Shown here piece after piece: positions 1 to 12,394 of a stretch of 64,000 nucleotides of DNA; within the stretch, counting starts at the first letter, position 1; every line of letters begins with the position of its first letter. The notes under the pieces were generated by a model. It did not search any database. It was not told the origin of the DNA and saw nothing but the letters and a program-made list of their open reading frames with translations. A program made the translations under genes and the position numbers. The DNA is taken from positions 24,920,875 through 24,984,874 of the forward strand of contig OZ234495.1 in NCBI GenBank assembly GCA_965153455.1, in the 5' to 3' direction. The stretch is from Sphagnum compactum. Taxonomy: Eukaryota > Bryophyta > Sphagnopsida > Sphagnales.

Positions 1-38
1 CTAATTTCTGATGCTATTGGCTGGGCATCAAATTGCAG

Positions 39-119
39 GATGAGCAAGCACCTCCACCACCTGAAACTGAAGAGCAGACAGAAGAGACTGAAGAAAAGGA
101 TGCAGATTTGGAGATTTAA
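39..119 (+). CDS. Last exon of an unidentified gene, acidic C-terminus (5' part outside window)
   Basis: A splice acceptor (TTGCAG, ending at 38) is followed by 26 open codons and TAA. The peptide is strongly acidic and proline-rich at its start (DEQAPPPETEEQTEETEEKD, then ADLEI and stop). Such tails occur on chaperones, proteasome subunits and trafficking proteins, so they do not identify the family. The upstream exons are outside the window. Oddly, the same frame stays protein-like after the stop, as described separately. I do not recognise the gene. The claim that this is a genuine terminal exon rests on the acceptor, the clean frame and the composition. Confidence 0.5.
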   Translation, partial: DEQAPPPPETEEQTEETEEKDADLEI

Positions 120-1860
120 GATCCTGTCCCGGAGTACAGGGTCGAGTCAGAAAAAGAGTTCTCGACAATTGGTGGACATCTGAAGCTGTAGGATTGGGGG
201 TTGGGAGGTTATGGCTGTAGTGTCCAGGATTTTCCTGGAGAAATGAAATCTTTTTCAAGCTCTAGTGTTCGAGATGTATTGGTTGATTTGGATTCAGACT
301 TTCCTCCTCCCATGTGTAGCCAAAACCCACAGCAGCTCAACTTTTCAAAGTGAGAGAGCCCACTATACACATGCACGCTATCTGCTGCTGAGACAATTTT
401 GCAGTAAACAACAGTATTCTGCTCCCAGAGAATTCAACGAATTGTCCATTTGAGAGATCTTGTGGTTTTAACTTATTCATGGGCTATAGTTCATATTCAA
501 ACTCAGAACTAGACATTGGTGAGAGCAATTTTGTAAGCATGATACAGTGATTTCCCAAGAATGCTAATTGTTGGTTAAAGAGATTGATGTTGCTCTTCTT
601 CTTACTCAGTTCTTTTTTTTCCCCCAGTGTTGGCAATCAAGTATGGTATGGGTGTTTCGAACAATGGGTTATCACTCTCACAAAACTTGCAGGTGGTGAA
701 TGATGTAAACTCCTTTGGATCATCTTATGCTCAGGAGCCATCATTAGTACAGATGACCCAAAGACTAATGGGTAGGTATCTATCATCTGCTCTTCCTTTT
801 CCTTCAAGCAATTCCTGACCTATGTGAAGTAGGGAAACAAAAAACTTGATGGGGTTTTCTGTACCTATTTAGAGAAGGATGAACATGATGGGTGGGTAAT
901 ATAGTTGCTAAAAACTATTGAGCAAGATAACTGGGTTGTTGTGATTGTAGCTTTTTGTTTGTGCACATGCAGTAGATACTTGGTATGTCTTGGATCTGTA
1001 GCATTATTGTGTAAGAAAATTTCAAATACATGCTTGTATGTAATTGTTGAGTGTGGAGGTTGAATGAAGATGTGTGAGGTGGTTAGAGACACAGTTGTGT
1101 AACTCAATTGTGGGCCACCTGTAGTGCATTCTGCATGATGCTGAGTGTTGCAGATGCTTGGGAAGAGAGTTATTTGCATCAAGAGCTCATAATTGTTGTG
1201 CAGGCACAGGCATAGCTGATGATTGCCACCACCATGCAAGGGTAACCAGATGTCGAGTAGTGATTTGTGGTTCTTCTATTACAATTTGTTGCAGGCATGC
1301 AATGTGAGCAGTCCTGCAAACAATTGCCACAAGCTTTTTGGTGTTCACATTACTAGCTGAGCTGCCTGTACCAGAGCTATTGGCTGATTTCAGCTGCCAT
1401 CACTCTAGATAAGCGCACAGAAGTGTACCAGGTGGTTGTGAGAGGGGAGAAGCTACCAACTTGTTGCTTGCTGAAACCTATTTTTCCACATCATTGATCT
1501 AGCAATGGTGACTCAATGATTGTCACAGTCCGGGATAACATTACAAACTGAGTGAGCACAGACGAAGGTAGGAGGAGGAAGAGAAATTGTTGAGAAGAAC
1601 AAAAGTAGAAGAGGAGTTGAGAAGAACAGAGCATGAAGGTGTGTTGAATATTCAACCATTGGCTATAAGGTCATTGCCGCATTCATCATCATCTTCGAAA
1701 TGTGTAGAAAGAAAAGCGTACAATGAAAAGATGCAATTTGCGCAGACAGTAATTAACAATATATATAGAACTGGAACATCTACATTTGAGTTTTTGCGTA
1801 GAAGCAGAAGAAGTTGGGTGCAGATGATGCAAACTATGCAGACAGATGGGTGATGCAATT
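120..1860 (+). other. Gene-like stretch after the first gene, possible exons, not resolved
   Basis: No family is recognisable. Three protein-like stretches are visible. First, 120-307 lies in the same frame as the exon at 39-119, is interrupted by TAG at 189-191, and ends ..DLDSDFPPPM before a possible donor. Second, after a pyrimidine-rich tract ending CCCCCAG (near 627), a 63-codon open stretch contains LAIKYGMGVSNNGLSLSQ. Third, 1587-1853 is open for 88 codons (..NEKMQFAQTVINNIYRTG..). They could be 3'UTR and noncoding exons of the first gene, a decayed gene, or an alternative transcript. Base composition is less AT-biased than the repeat regions, which argues for transcribed sequence. Confidence 0.3.
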
Positions 1861-2084
1861 GCTAATTTTGAAAACATTATAGGCACACTTTTTTCATATC
1901 ATGAAAATTTTACCATTTTAAATTATGGACTTGGACTTGGAATAATTTCTAGTTTATTCTTCCAGACTTTTTAGCACATATAAATACCATGCACTGGTCC
2001 CTTTTGAGAGCTCATCTGTGCCTTAGAAAGTTTAGGCCCTCAACATGAGCTCCCAAAACAGCGTGTTGTACTCAAAACCTTAAT

Positions 2085-2205
2085 TCTGTTTCTCGGGAGT
2101 AAGGGTTTCGAGTGCACCCCAAAACCCTAATTCTGTTTCTCGGGAGTTAGGGTTTCCAGTGCACCCCAAACCCTAATTCTGTTTTGCGGGGAGTTAGGGT
2201 TTGGG
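2085..2205. repeat. Tandem telobox repeat upstream of ICln
   Basis: About 2.5 copies of a unit of roughly 50-55 bp. Each carries AAACCCTAATTCTG on one side and GGGAGTTAGGGTTT on the other, so the telobox motif (AAACCCTAA, plant telomere-like) appears in both orientations, followed by AGTGCACCCCA. Teloboxes are known promoter elements of plant housekeeping and translation or RNP genes. This block lies about 250-350 bp ahead of the ICln start codon, so a promoter role is likely but inferred. Confidence 0.65.
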
Positions 2206-2438
2206 ATGCACGACGATGCTGCGCGACGATGTTGCCTGGTGCGGAACCTTGTTGTAGAGAGAGAAGAACCAGGTGAATTTGTAAAAGTTTTCAGAAGGAC
2301 TTTTGCAGACGCAAGAAAAGTTTCTTTGGATTTACCCTATTTTCTTTGATTTTTTTGGTTGTTTGATTGTTACGTGGAAGATCTTCTCTTGAAATTGTTT
2401 GCTGGAGGAGTAAGTAAGAGAGAGAAGAGGGAGGAGAG

Positions 2439-4542
2439 ATGGCAGGAGGTTTAGTTTCTGTAACGGAGAGAAGTGAACATGGAGGGCCATGTCTGGACAC
2501 TGCGAATGAGGAGAGCGTTGCTCATATTCAGCCGTCGGTGGGAATAGTGTTGGGCGAGTCTTCTGTGCAGCAGCCCGGCACTCTTTACGTGACTACCAGG
2601 TGATGGTCTCTTTCCCTCTTTTGCTTGCATCTTCTTTTTATCTCTACTTACCTGCTGTAGATTCCTAGTCCTCTTTCAATAGCACCTGCCATGCATCCAT
2701 GTAGAAGCATGTGATCAGGGTGCTGAATGCATTTTGTATTGAGCAAAAAAAATTCAAAGCAGTGGTTGGAATTTTTTTGGTGAGAACAAAAATTGCAGGA
2801 TTTTTCCACTAGCAACAACATAAAAGAAGATGGCATTCATGTTGTTGTAAAATTGACCACGAAGTCAAGTTGCATTACCCCTGGACTAGCCGAAATCCAG
2901 GCATCCAGTTTGGACATTGCCCTTGTACTAGCCAAAATCCTGGCATCCAGTCTGGGCATTGCCTCAGACTAGCCAAAATCCCGGCATCCATTTTGGGTGT
3001 ATATCCCTATGGACAACAAGGTCATGATGGGATTTGTTGTGATGATGTTCTGGGGGCCATTTTGTGTATGTGGGAAATTGACTGACTATGAGGAGCCTGG
3101 CTGAATGCAGACGTTTGGTGTGGTTGAGTGATGATGACTTGGAGTGCGGTTATGCTGTCGATTTTTTGTCACTGACCATGCATGCCATCTCCAGAGACCA
3201 AGATGCTTATCCCCAGCCCTGCATTTACACTCAGGTCCACTTCAATGTCTTTGTCACTGTTAGATGCTTCAGGTTATGTGTGAGCCTTTCTTGTTTGAAA
3301 GCTGTAATGAAAGCTTTCTTTCATGTAGTTGATTTTCAGAGGCTCTGTCAGCTAGCAGGTGGAGCTATCTTTCACTTTCTCAGAAGTCTTTGAGATTGAT
3401 GTGAAGTCATTATGTGAAATGTATTTTGTTCAGATAGACGGTTGTGATGATGAAGATGAAGAGTATGAGGAAAATGGAACTGATGATGGAGCTGATGATG
3501 AGGCTCTGGACAACCATGGAATCATTGATGATTTCTCTCGTGTCACAGAAATGCGACTTGTCCCCACAGATGCAAGTTCATGTATCCTGCACTCATTTGA
3601 TTCATGATTTTTTGGTGGATGCTAGAAACTCAGGTGCCTATTGAATTGATGGCTTTCAGTTTTGGAGCTTGCTGTAGAGGCTAGCATGGAGCTTCTTCAG
3701 CATTTTTTGATTGTGGTCAGTAGTAGCACTTGGATATTTTTTGTATTTTCCTTGTTTCATGCAATTTTGTTTTGCCATTCTTACCTATCTATTTCAAGCT
3801 TTTGGATGCATGTGTGCATTAGTTGTTTCACATACAGGTATTTCCTAATGTGTGGAATCTTTTTGGACTTGTGCAAATGTGGGTATATGTCAGTAGTCAG
3901 TACAATAAGTTCTTCAGCACCATTTTGTTGCTTATAGTACCTTGACTAGGGTACTTGTGGAACTCAGTGGACCATCTGTTTCAAGTGCTATGTGATTGTG
4001 CTGCATTGAACCCAGATCCTGAAGGCGGTATGTAGAGCTTTTTATCTCCCTGCAATGAGTATTTCGAACAATTTGCTTGAATAGCTTGTAGTAATGATTG
4101 GACAGGGCTTAGCACTGAAACTTTTTAGTTGGTAGGATCACCACAATGAACTGTTTCCAAGCTGTTTATTTCAATATTGTGCATGAGGCTTCCACTGAAA
4201 CTGTCTTCTTTGTGAACCAGAGCAAGAAGGTGAGGGTGAGTGGTTCTTCGATCAACATGAAGTCATGTCTAATGTCATTGGAGGTGATCATGCAAACAAT
4301 CATATTGATCTTGCAGAGGTAAATGACCATGCTTCTTTTTCCAAGACCTATCAATATCATCCAAACATCAGCAAATGAGATTTGCATCCCGCCTGCTTAA
4401 TGCAAAATGGGGTAAATGTTTGAGGTAAATGTAGTTCCTTATGGCTTGGACACTTCAATTGACTTGTGAGCTCAATGGATTGCAGCTTCTAATGCAAGAC
4501 CCACGCTTTGAGGATGCTGATGAGGAGGAGACCGAGGAATGA
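2439..4542 (+). CDS. ICln (pICln) chloride-conductance regulator / snRNP assembly chaperone, 6 exons
   Basis: Encodes the plant orthologue of pICln, the methylosome subunit that holds Sm proteins for snRNP assembly in the cytosol; the chloride-channel name is historical. Exons: 2439-2599, 3111-3234, 3434-3581, 3968-4027, 4221-4318, 4486-4542. All introns are GT-AG, the phases join cleanly, and the product is 215 aa. Family landmarks in order: SVQQPGTLYVTTRRLVWLSD, the PH-like core with GYAVDFLSLTMHAISRD and PCIYTQ, an acidic loop (EDEEYEENGTDDGADDEA) at the place where family members are acidic, VTEMRLVPTD, LDHLFQVLCDCAALNPDPEG, then an acidic tail ending DADEEETEE. The length is normal for the family (about 220-240 aa). 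The start is the first ATG in frame before the family motif (MAGGLVSVTERS). A telobox tandem repeat lies upstream. Confidence 0.9.
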
Positions 4543-7430
4543 TCTGGTTTCTACTCATCTAGTCTGATTGCAATAAGGTGAAGATGAGCAGATATCTTCA
4601 ATTGTTCTACTAATGCACAGGACTTTTACAATTGTTAGAACATAGCCTCTCAGGATTTGTCCTGTTGTAACATTTTCTGAAGGGGACTCATTCAGTGGTC
4701 ATGAAGCTGAACTACCTGTTTTCTCTTAGAGAGGAATGGCTACAAAAGCTTCAGACTTAACTGAAAGTCCATGAACACAAGGCACCCAAAGGAGTTGTAG
4801 TCATGTAAGGACTTGCAGAGTGTTTTGAATAGCTCAAAGTCGAATCAAGTGTCTTCAATTTGACGTGTTTTTTTGACTTGAGCTTTCTCGTACAATAGAG
4901 CTCTACGGCTGCAGGCTTCCAGAAGTTTTTGTGACAAGGGTAAAATCTGCCACCAGTATCACGAACTTCTTGGAGCCACTTGGGTGAAGCTGAATTCACA
5001 GTCAGACTGTAGTGATATTCTGTGACTTTGGGAACAATCCTTTGAGCTAAGTTGACCAATTTCCTGGCCTGTACTTCAGAACTCCCAATTCTGAGGAGCC
5101 ATTAGTTCTAACTGAGTACATTTTGTCACCTCACTGTTACATGTACCGCATGGAGTTTTTTGTGTGCTTCATTGACCACATGATGATTAGTTGAGAATCA
5201 CATGCTTGCTATACCTAGGTGGAGGGTTTTGATACCCCCCACACTTTGAGTGGACCACTTTTTTGAGCTGCCGTGTTATCTTGATGGTTCCAGGATTATA
5301 GTTGCCTTAAGTTTGTATGGTGCCATTGGTCAAAAGCCATTGCATTTCCAATTACTAGCCGTGAGGATTGCATAAAATGGCGGTGAGATTAACAACTATG
5401 GGTATGCATTTTGAACTATCCACTTTGCAATATGTATTTATCAGACATATTAATTTTTGATTAATTATTATATTTATTGACAATAATATATCAGAGTTAG
5501 TTTAGGTTGAGTGGCTTTAAGTTCTATTAGTGATCATTTTTGGATGGCAATCCACTTTGACAATTCCATGCCAAAACCTTTTCATATTTGCCTTTTCATA
5601 TCATCACCTTTCGATTGTCATGTGTGAAAATTGAATTTAGGTCGCATCACATTGAATAAAAAATTAATCATTTAAAAATATTTTCTCTGAGACTTCTATG
5701 ATTTCATGAGTTTCTTGATGTAATTGAGATACAATATTCTTCTAAGTGTTTTCAAAAGGTGAAGATTGAATTTCATGTTATATAATTAATGCAAGTGAAA
5801 ATGAGTTTTTGAAAAATCTACATGATCGTGGAATATTAAAATCGGTGACATTACAAGAGGTCTAATATACTTGAGGCAATGACACAAGGGCTCGTTAATA
5901 CTTTGTAAAATTGTACTTTCCACTTGACATCTACCATGGTACATAGCATTTGGAAAGTACCATTGACAAGTGGTACAAATGCTATATTTGTGGCATATGC
6001 TATGGTGAAAAGATCACATGATGAACTATTTGTTTGTTACATGACATTTGCATATTTGTAGAACAACAATTTGATATTTGTTGGTTTATTTATAAATTAT
6101 ATGATGTTGTTCAATAATGTTTTGGTAATTGGTTTTCTTAAATAAAAATATGGGTATGTATTTGACACATGGTTCTTTTTCAATATTTTGATATATAAAA
6201 AATTTGAAGAAAATTTCTCAAAACTTAGATAAAATAGTCAGATGTAGGTTAGAAAAAAACATTCCAAATTTTCTCCCAATTTTGTTGTTGAAAAAATAAG
6301 AAATTAAAAAAGAACTAAAAAATTATTTAAAACACCACTTCCATGATTAATTACTCATCCAAAGTTTAACATACATAAACCTATATACATCAAAATTTGC
6401 ATTAAATGTGAATTTGGAAAGCTATTCATTTATTTTCTTTTCTTTCTTACCTTGTTTCCTTTTCATATGTATTATTTTGCCATCTATTAATATAACATAA
6501 GAGAAATTGAATTGAAATTGTTAATGTTCCCAATTTTTTCCTTTGAAAATTTAATTGTAATTTCCTGTGTAATTTTGTTTGTTCATTTGTTCATTAAATA
6601 ACATAAATTTGGTTTATTCATGAAAATGTTAATAATTATTCAACAACAATGTTATCATCTAAAGTCATATCATATTATTTGCAACATTTTATCACATGAT
6701 TCACAAACATAGTTTATATAGGTAATGTACTAAAAATAATATTCAAAACATTTAACTTATAACAAAAATGGGAATTGCATTTCAAATTGTGAACAATAAT
6801 GAAATAGGATTAAACTTCAAACCAAACCTCAAAATGGATGGATGTGATATATTTGCTTTTGATATGTAGTTGAATAAAAGACATTTGCTTTAGATTTGTG
6901 AATAAAATATTACTTAATTAGAAGAAAGGTTGATGTCATTTTCAATCAAAACAAAAACATAAGATTATAACACTCAAAGATTTTCTTTTTTATTATATCT
7001 TTTGTTTTTTTCCCTTGTTCCCATCAAGTTCTCAAAGTGTTACCAAATGCGTTCCCCAAGCTTGGAAGGGAGTGTGTGGTACAGCCTTTTTTTTTAGGTT
7101 TTTGAGATTTCAAGTGAGTGGCTATTATTAAGAAAATTTCAATGCATCTATGGACATGTTCCAAATATTGTAGTGTGAACAATTTGGTCATTGCTTTACA
7201 ACAAGATTCAAAATTTGGCTATGCGCAAAGATAATAATGCATACATAATTAGTGAGATTGCTAATTAACAAAGCTGGCAAAATGCATGAAATCAAAATCT
7301 AAAATATGGCGACATAACCTAAATATTAAGGAGCTAGTTGATAAGGCACATAAGTGTCACTTATATCTCTAATAGATGATGCTTTCACAACGTGATTCAT
7401 GAATTAGGACTTAGGATAGCAGAACATAGA
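4543..7430. other. ICln 3' flank, then AT-rich DNA without a recognised gene
   Basis: About 600 bp after the ICln stop looks like 3'UTR or flank. From about 5400 the DNA becomes very AT-rich (long A and T runs, many stops in all frames). No coding exon, RNA gene or clear repeat structure was seen. Confidence 0.5.
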
Positions 7431-7439
7431 CATATACAT

Positions 7440-8010
7440 GATACACAAATATAGACGATGGACATGTGTATTGTGTGTGCACATTTTCAAACACATAAAT
7501 ATTCAAGCATTCAAATTTAAATTTATACACACATAAACTCAGAACTCACACACAAGTTACATACTCAAACAAACAAATTCACACATTGATTCATTCATAC
7601 TCAATTTTATTCAATTAAACATGTAAACACATCACACCAAGACTCATAAGCCAATTCATAAGAAAGAATTTAGACTTATATACAATGCACACAAACTCAT
7701 GGTCCTTGGACTTAAATGCAAATTCAACACACAAAAATTCAAAGTGAGACACAAGTTACAACACACATACATTCAAAGTAAAACAATAAACACAACACAC
7801 ACACACACACACACACACACATTCAAAGTAGGACAATCGACTCTATCACATAGACTCTTATTCCCAAATTTAAATGTAAACTTAGAAATAAACCTAAGTC
7901 CCAATGCCCATATATACAAACATAGACGACTCAAGAAAATACACGAATGTTCATTCACAAAAACACACACACATGCCTTCAAACACTCACACAAAGACAA
8001 ATCGAAATGA
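7440..8010. repeat. A/C-rich low-complexity block with (CA)n microsatellite
   Basis: A strand-asymmetric stretch dominated by CACA-, TTCAAA- and ACACA-type words. It contains a perfect (CA)n run of about 14 units near 7793-7820. Phrases such as CATTCAAAGTA recur irregularly around the run. Open frames in it are simple-sequence artefacts (runs of His-Thr) and are not genes. Confidence 0.8.
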
Positions 8011-8029
8011 TCAACAAAAAAAATAAAAA

Positions 8030-9480
8030 TTTCTTGAATCCTAAATAAATCTTAGTTTTATAACATTTTCAATGAGAAAACCACCCATTTAAAAGGCTAA
8101 AAGTCATCATCATTGAGATTTTGGGCATGCAACATGAAACATTAAAATGTAATCCAATGTTCAATGAGGTTTCAACTTCTTCCAATCATTGAAACAAATA
8201 TTATACAAGAATGTATTCAAAGCAAAGAAAGTTTGATAATACATTCCAACAAACATCTATAAATGTTCATTAACGTGGTTCTTCAATTTAGATTTCATAA
8301 AGGAAAGGGTGGAGGATGTTTGTTCATCTTCCATGGACCTTGGCACTTGCACAATTGTAATACTTGTGAGTTTGAACAACTTGGAGAATGAATGTTGTAA
8401 AATCCAAAAAGCTTTTAAAGCAGGCCATAGCCGAATCAATGGATTAACATGGAATGGGGCCTCCATTGTAATAGGGTGAAAACATGGTAAAGTATACACA
8501 AAAAGTAGTGTAAACAATAAAATATTGGGGTCCCTAAAGAAAAGGACTAACAAGTAGATGATTTTATGGGGATAATAATTTTTTTTGGGTACATTATTTC
8601 TTAACTCTTGTTTACATGGACTTCAAAAGCTAAATTGTTATAATCATGTTTTTTTAAGTTACTTGCAAGTACATGAAAATAGGTCAAATGTTTTTGCAAG
8701 TATTTGGTTTTTTTTTCAAGCACCTCAATATTGATGTAGTGAACATTCTAATATAACTGTTTTGGTTAATTGAGTTTGTTTTCATAACTAAAATCATCCC
8801 CAACCCCTAAAACATGGGAGATATTTTTGGGGTACTTTTTCAAGTCCAAATGATATGATACAAATTGCTTTTAAAAGTTAGAGGGAGGCTAGAGATGCCC
8901 ATGAAAAAAAATAAAAATCATTTGTTTTGAAATGCTAGAGGAAGGTTAGAAGTTTGATTTTTATATTTATATTTATATTTTATTTTTTGTGTTTTCAAGT
9001 AGAAAACAAGGTAACAAGTATGTACAAAATATCTTGCTTCCACCCAGTAGCAATATCGAATTATATTGTGATCTTGATTATACTAGATTACATAATTAAC
9101 GCACTTGTAGATAAAATGGCTAGACAAATTTTGGTTGCTTTTAAGTCCATTTTAACTTCTAAATTTCTAATAGGTTCCGAACATCATTCATTGCAGTAAT
9201 GTGTTTTAATGAATGTGAGATGCCAACTAAAATTATCCTCAACATCACCTTGAAGCAAATACTAGGGATAACAAATCCCCATGGCATCCATGAGATGAGT
9301 TGTTGGGAACCTTGTAGTCAATTCCCAAGTGAAGGATTCACTTATAGTTGCACAAATCATATTAAACACACTATAACATGTATAGATAGGAAAAGGTAGA
9401 CATAAAACAAAAATCACATACAACTAATTAAAAAAACACCTTTCCAAACAAAAGGATCATGGTTTAGAAATTGAAAACCT
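8030..9480. other. AT-rich intergenic DNA
   Basis: No gene recognised. Poly-T and ATTT repeats (for example TTTATATTTATATTT near 8958) and short open frames of low complexity only. Confidence 0.5.
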
Positions 9481-11050
9481 AAGCAAGATGCTATCACATT
9501 TTTCATAGTTAGTGTATCGAAAATCTCTCGAATAACTTGGATTTTTTTGCTAACATCATTTGAGCATGTAACCCAAATGCATAACCTAAGGAATCAAAGC
9601 ACACATATTCAACACCTAAAGAATTGAAATATAATGATGTCGGCCTCCATTTTAAGTGGATGCTAGTGTTGCAAAATCCAAGTCCTAGAATTCTTTGAAC
9701 ACATTAGACTTCTATTTTGTGGCAAGATCTGAATAATGAGAATAAAGTTGTCCTTAGCAAATTTTGAAGGCTACAACATAGTCATAAACAAACACATCTC
9801 AATAAATTTGTGTAAATTTGCTGAGTGCATAAACTGCTTTTAACATGAGTAGTAAACATGATAACAAAATAAGTTCACATCACAAAGAGGTTCAAAATTA
9901 ACTTTGGTAACCACGTTTTAAATTAATGGAATGTACATAAACATCACCTTTTTTTGCTAGATTGAACATGTTGATTTAACATGTTTTGACATTTTGTAAA
10001 ATCTTGCTCCTTTTATTTTCATCAAATTTGCAAGCTTCAAGAACTCAAGGTGCCATTTTGAATACATGGATTGAAACATATCTTTTATGTATTTCATGAC
10101 AAAGATTTGAACAAAACTTGCATGGCTAAATTGATGCGATGAACCATGTGATGTTCATGCCTTCCAAATGGAGAATGTATAAGTATCTTGGATTTGGCAT
10201 GTGACCTTGTTTCACACCCCCTAGAAAACATTTTGTAGCAACATTTGCATCAGAAACATTCACATGGTTTTTCAAAACACACATGGTTTTATCAAAGCCC
10301 CCTACCTCAATGACCTGTTTTTAAAAAAATGAGTATAAACAACCAACACCAATTTTGAACAACATAACAATGGATTGAAACCCATGATTAATTATCAATT
10401 GTGGTAACTTCATCACAAAATAAGGCCAAATATTTTGAACTTATGATGATTTTTTTCAATTTTTTTTTCACATGCTTGTGTAAATATTTAACCATTACCC
10501 ATTTGACAAAATCATTCCAATTATTTCTAGGCAACATTGGAACATTAAGGAAAGAAAACAATGGCTTAATAGCCTCAAACTCTAACATGGGTCGGCCTTG
10601 CTACAATAAGTGCAAGATTGTGGCAAACTACAATCTCTTTCTTCCCCTCTCCCCTTTCAAACCTCCTTAAATTACTTGTTTAATATGTATGATATGATTT
10701 TTTTGGAATACGTTACTTCAATTTTCGTGTGACTACATTTTTTGTTGAACTAAAATTGTTTTCCTTCTTACCCAAATGTGGCATGTCACAATTTGCTTTT
10801 GTCTTTTTAATCTATGTTTTTCTAATGTGTCAAACTTTGGACCCAACATCAAATCCTTGCCTTTCATAGCTGAGCAAACAATGCATTTCACTTGTTGTAT
10901 TTTTCCAAAATCGTTTTTCAACATTTTAAACCATTTACATTGAATAGCCTAAATGTTTCTGCATTTGCAAAATACATCACAATTTTTTTTGGCTTCTTAG
11001 GTAGAGGCTCATCACCTTCTTCTTTTGGCAAAACATGGCAAATGTAGGAA
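9480..11050 (-). pseudogene. Decayed hAT-like transposase (zinc finger + DDE-type domain)
   Basis: Reading the minus strand from 11050 down gives, in order: EGDEPLPKKPKK; an N-terminal zinc-finger remnant (VKCIVCSAMKGKDLMLGPKF.., near 10900-10780); ..FLNVPMLPRNNWNDFVKWVM; the block YLALFCDEVTTIDN then SWVSIHCYVVQNWC (near 10450-10330); HHMVHRINLAMQVL (near 10150-10110), matching the family's VHCMAHRTNLAVQTL; and LSS.SLQI..QDFTKCQNMLN, the position of the usual RNVKTRW block. These are the ordered landmarks of the hAT-like transposase family whose core reads CDEVTTIDNQSW. Many stops and frameshifts interrupt it, so it cannot be active. No terminal repeats were found. The internal order over about 1.5 kb makes chance similarity very unlikely. 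Confidence 0.82.
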
Positions 11051-12114
11051 GAACAAAGTTTGGTAATCCATTAAGGCACACAAACTAAACGACATGGTTG
11101 AATTCGGGTAGGGCCGTAGAGCTTAGCTACATCTTGAGCCAAAATTTGAATTGACCTTGCTTTTGTTCACACTTGAACTTGCCTCAACAGATATTGTTGG
11201 TCAAATTTCTTGAGGGATCAATTAAAGAGACAATACTATTAAACTTGAAATTTTTTTGCGACACAATGTTTACTTCCTAGTAGTTGGTGCCATGGTGTTC
11301 ACCATTTGCAAAAAATATGCATAACAAAAAGATTCAAAGAAATTACAATGACCATTAACCCTTAACCACCAACCTAGTGACTAGTGTTAAGATCACACAA
11401 TAAATTCATAGAACATTGTGTGCACAAGTTATAGCAAAAATGTGAAAACTTCAAAGCATAGAAAGAACTTTGTTTTAACTTTTGTGTGCACAAGTGATAT
11501 CAGAAATGCAAAAGCTTCAAAGCATATAAATAACTTTCATATGTCTGGACATGTGACAATGGAAGTGTGAAAGCATAAAATAACAAAAGAAAGACATAAT
11601 ATGATAATTGGATTCCAAAATCCACACTCGGGCATGCTGGAGGTTGGCACTTGCAAGGTCCGGATGAATAATGACACATAGATGATTGCTAACCACAACG
11701 CTGAACGCACATTCGCAAGAGAATCAATTCAGTGATGAAAGATGTGCACCCACTAAGCTTCATAATAACAAAACCTTATCCCACTCTGCTTGTTTGTTGC
11801 AACTTCAAGTTCTAGCACTCATTGCTAGAAGTGGAAGTGGCGATGGTGTGCTCCATAATGAAAGCAAGCAGTGGCAATGAAGGAAGAAGGAGAATTGTGT
11901 TATGCTGGCGAAACTATCCATGTTTAGGGCATTAGTTGGCAATGAACCTAGATCCAAGGTTGCAAGGTGACGATGGGTGCTATGTGAAAGCAGATCGCAG
12001 TAGGTGATCTGCCTCAATGCCATTGACAAGATATGGCGATATTTTTAAAAAAAATTCCTTTAATGAATTTCGCACGACGCTTTTTCCCATCGCTTTATGG
12101 CGATCTATCGTCAA
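11050..12114. other. Intergenic DNA without recognised gene
   Basis: Moderately AT-rich. A short local duplication is visible at 11400-11540 (phrases like TGTGCACAAGT..TCAAAGCATA occur twice, about 70 bp apart). Nothing coding was recognised. Confidence 0.4.
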
Positions 12115-12394
12115 TCTTATATATAATTACAAACATGGTGTGCGTTTGTCTGTCTTTGATGAATGAATTTTTTGGATGATGGTGGTGAAGGTGGTAGTTA
12201 TTCGTCCAAACCCTCTAACTGCTGCTGCTGCTCAGTGTTTCTGATTGGCCCATCATAATCACTGGTCCATGTGGGGTGGGGGGGGCCAGCAGGGGTGGGG
12301 GGGTTAGCATTTCTTTTTTTTTTTTTCTTTTTTTTTGGGTGCTCCCTCCTTTTCTTGGGGGTGGCTGGAGTGGCGTAGCCACGGGTTACCTACA
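12115..12394 (+). mobile_element. Non-autonomous Helitron, unit 1 of a head-to-tail pair
   Basis: The 5' end starts TCTTATATATAATTACAAAC after an A at 12114, as Helitrons do (A^TC). Near the 3' end is a perfect short hairpin GTGGC-GTA-GCCAC (12370-12382), followed by GGGTTACCTACACT, where CTRR would normally stand. Inside are a (TGC)n run, poly-G and poly-T tracts, and about 70 bp derived from the MITE family of this window (12208-12278). The 3' tetranucleotide is mutated or lost at the junction with unit 2. Confidence 0.65.

Noticed and set aside
4757-5059. 100-codon minus-strand frame after ICln
   Set aside because: No recognisable motif, overlaps the likely ICln 3' flank, and lacks splice or family support.
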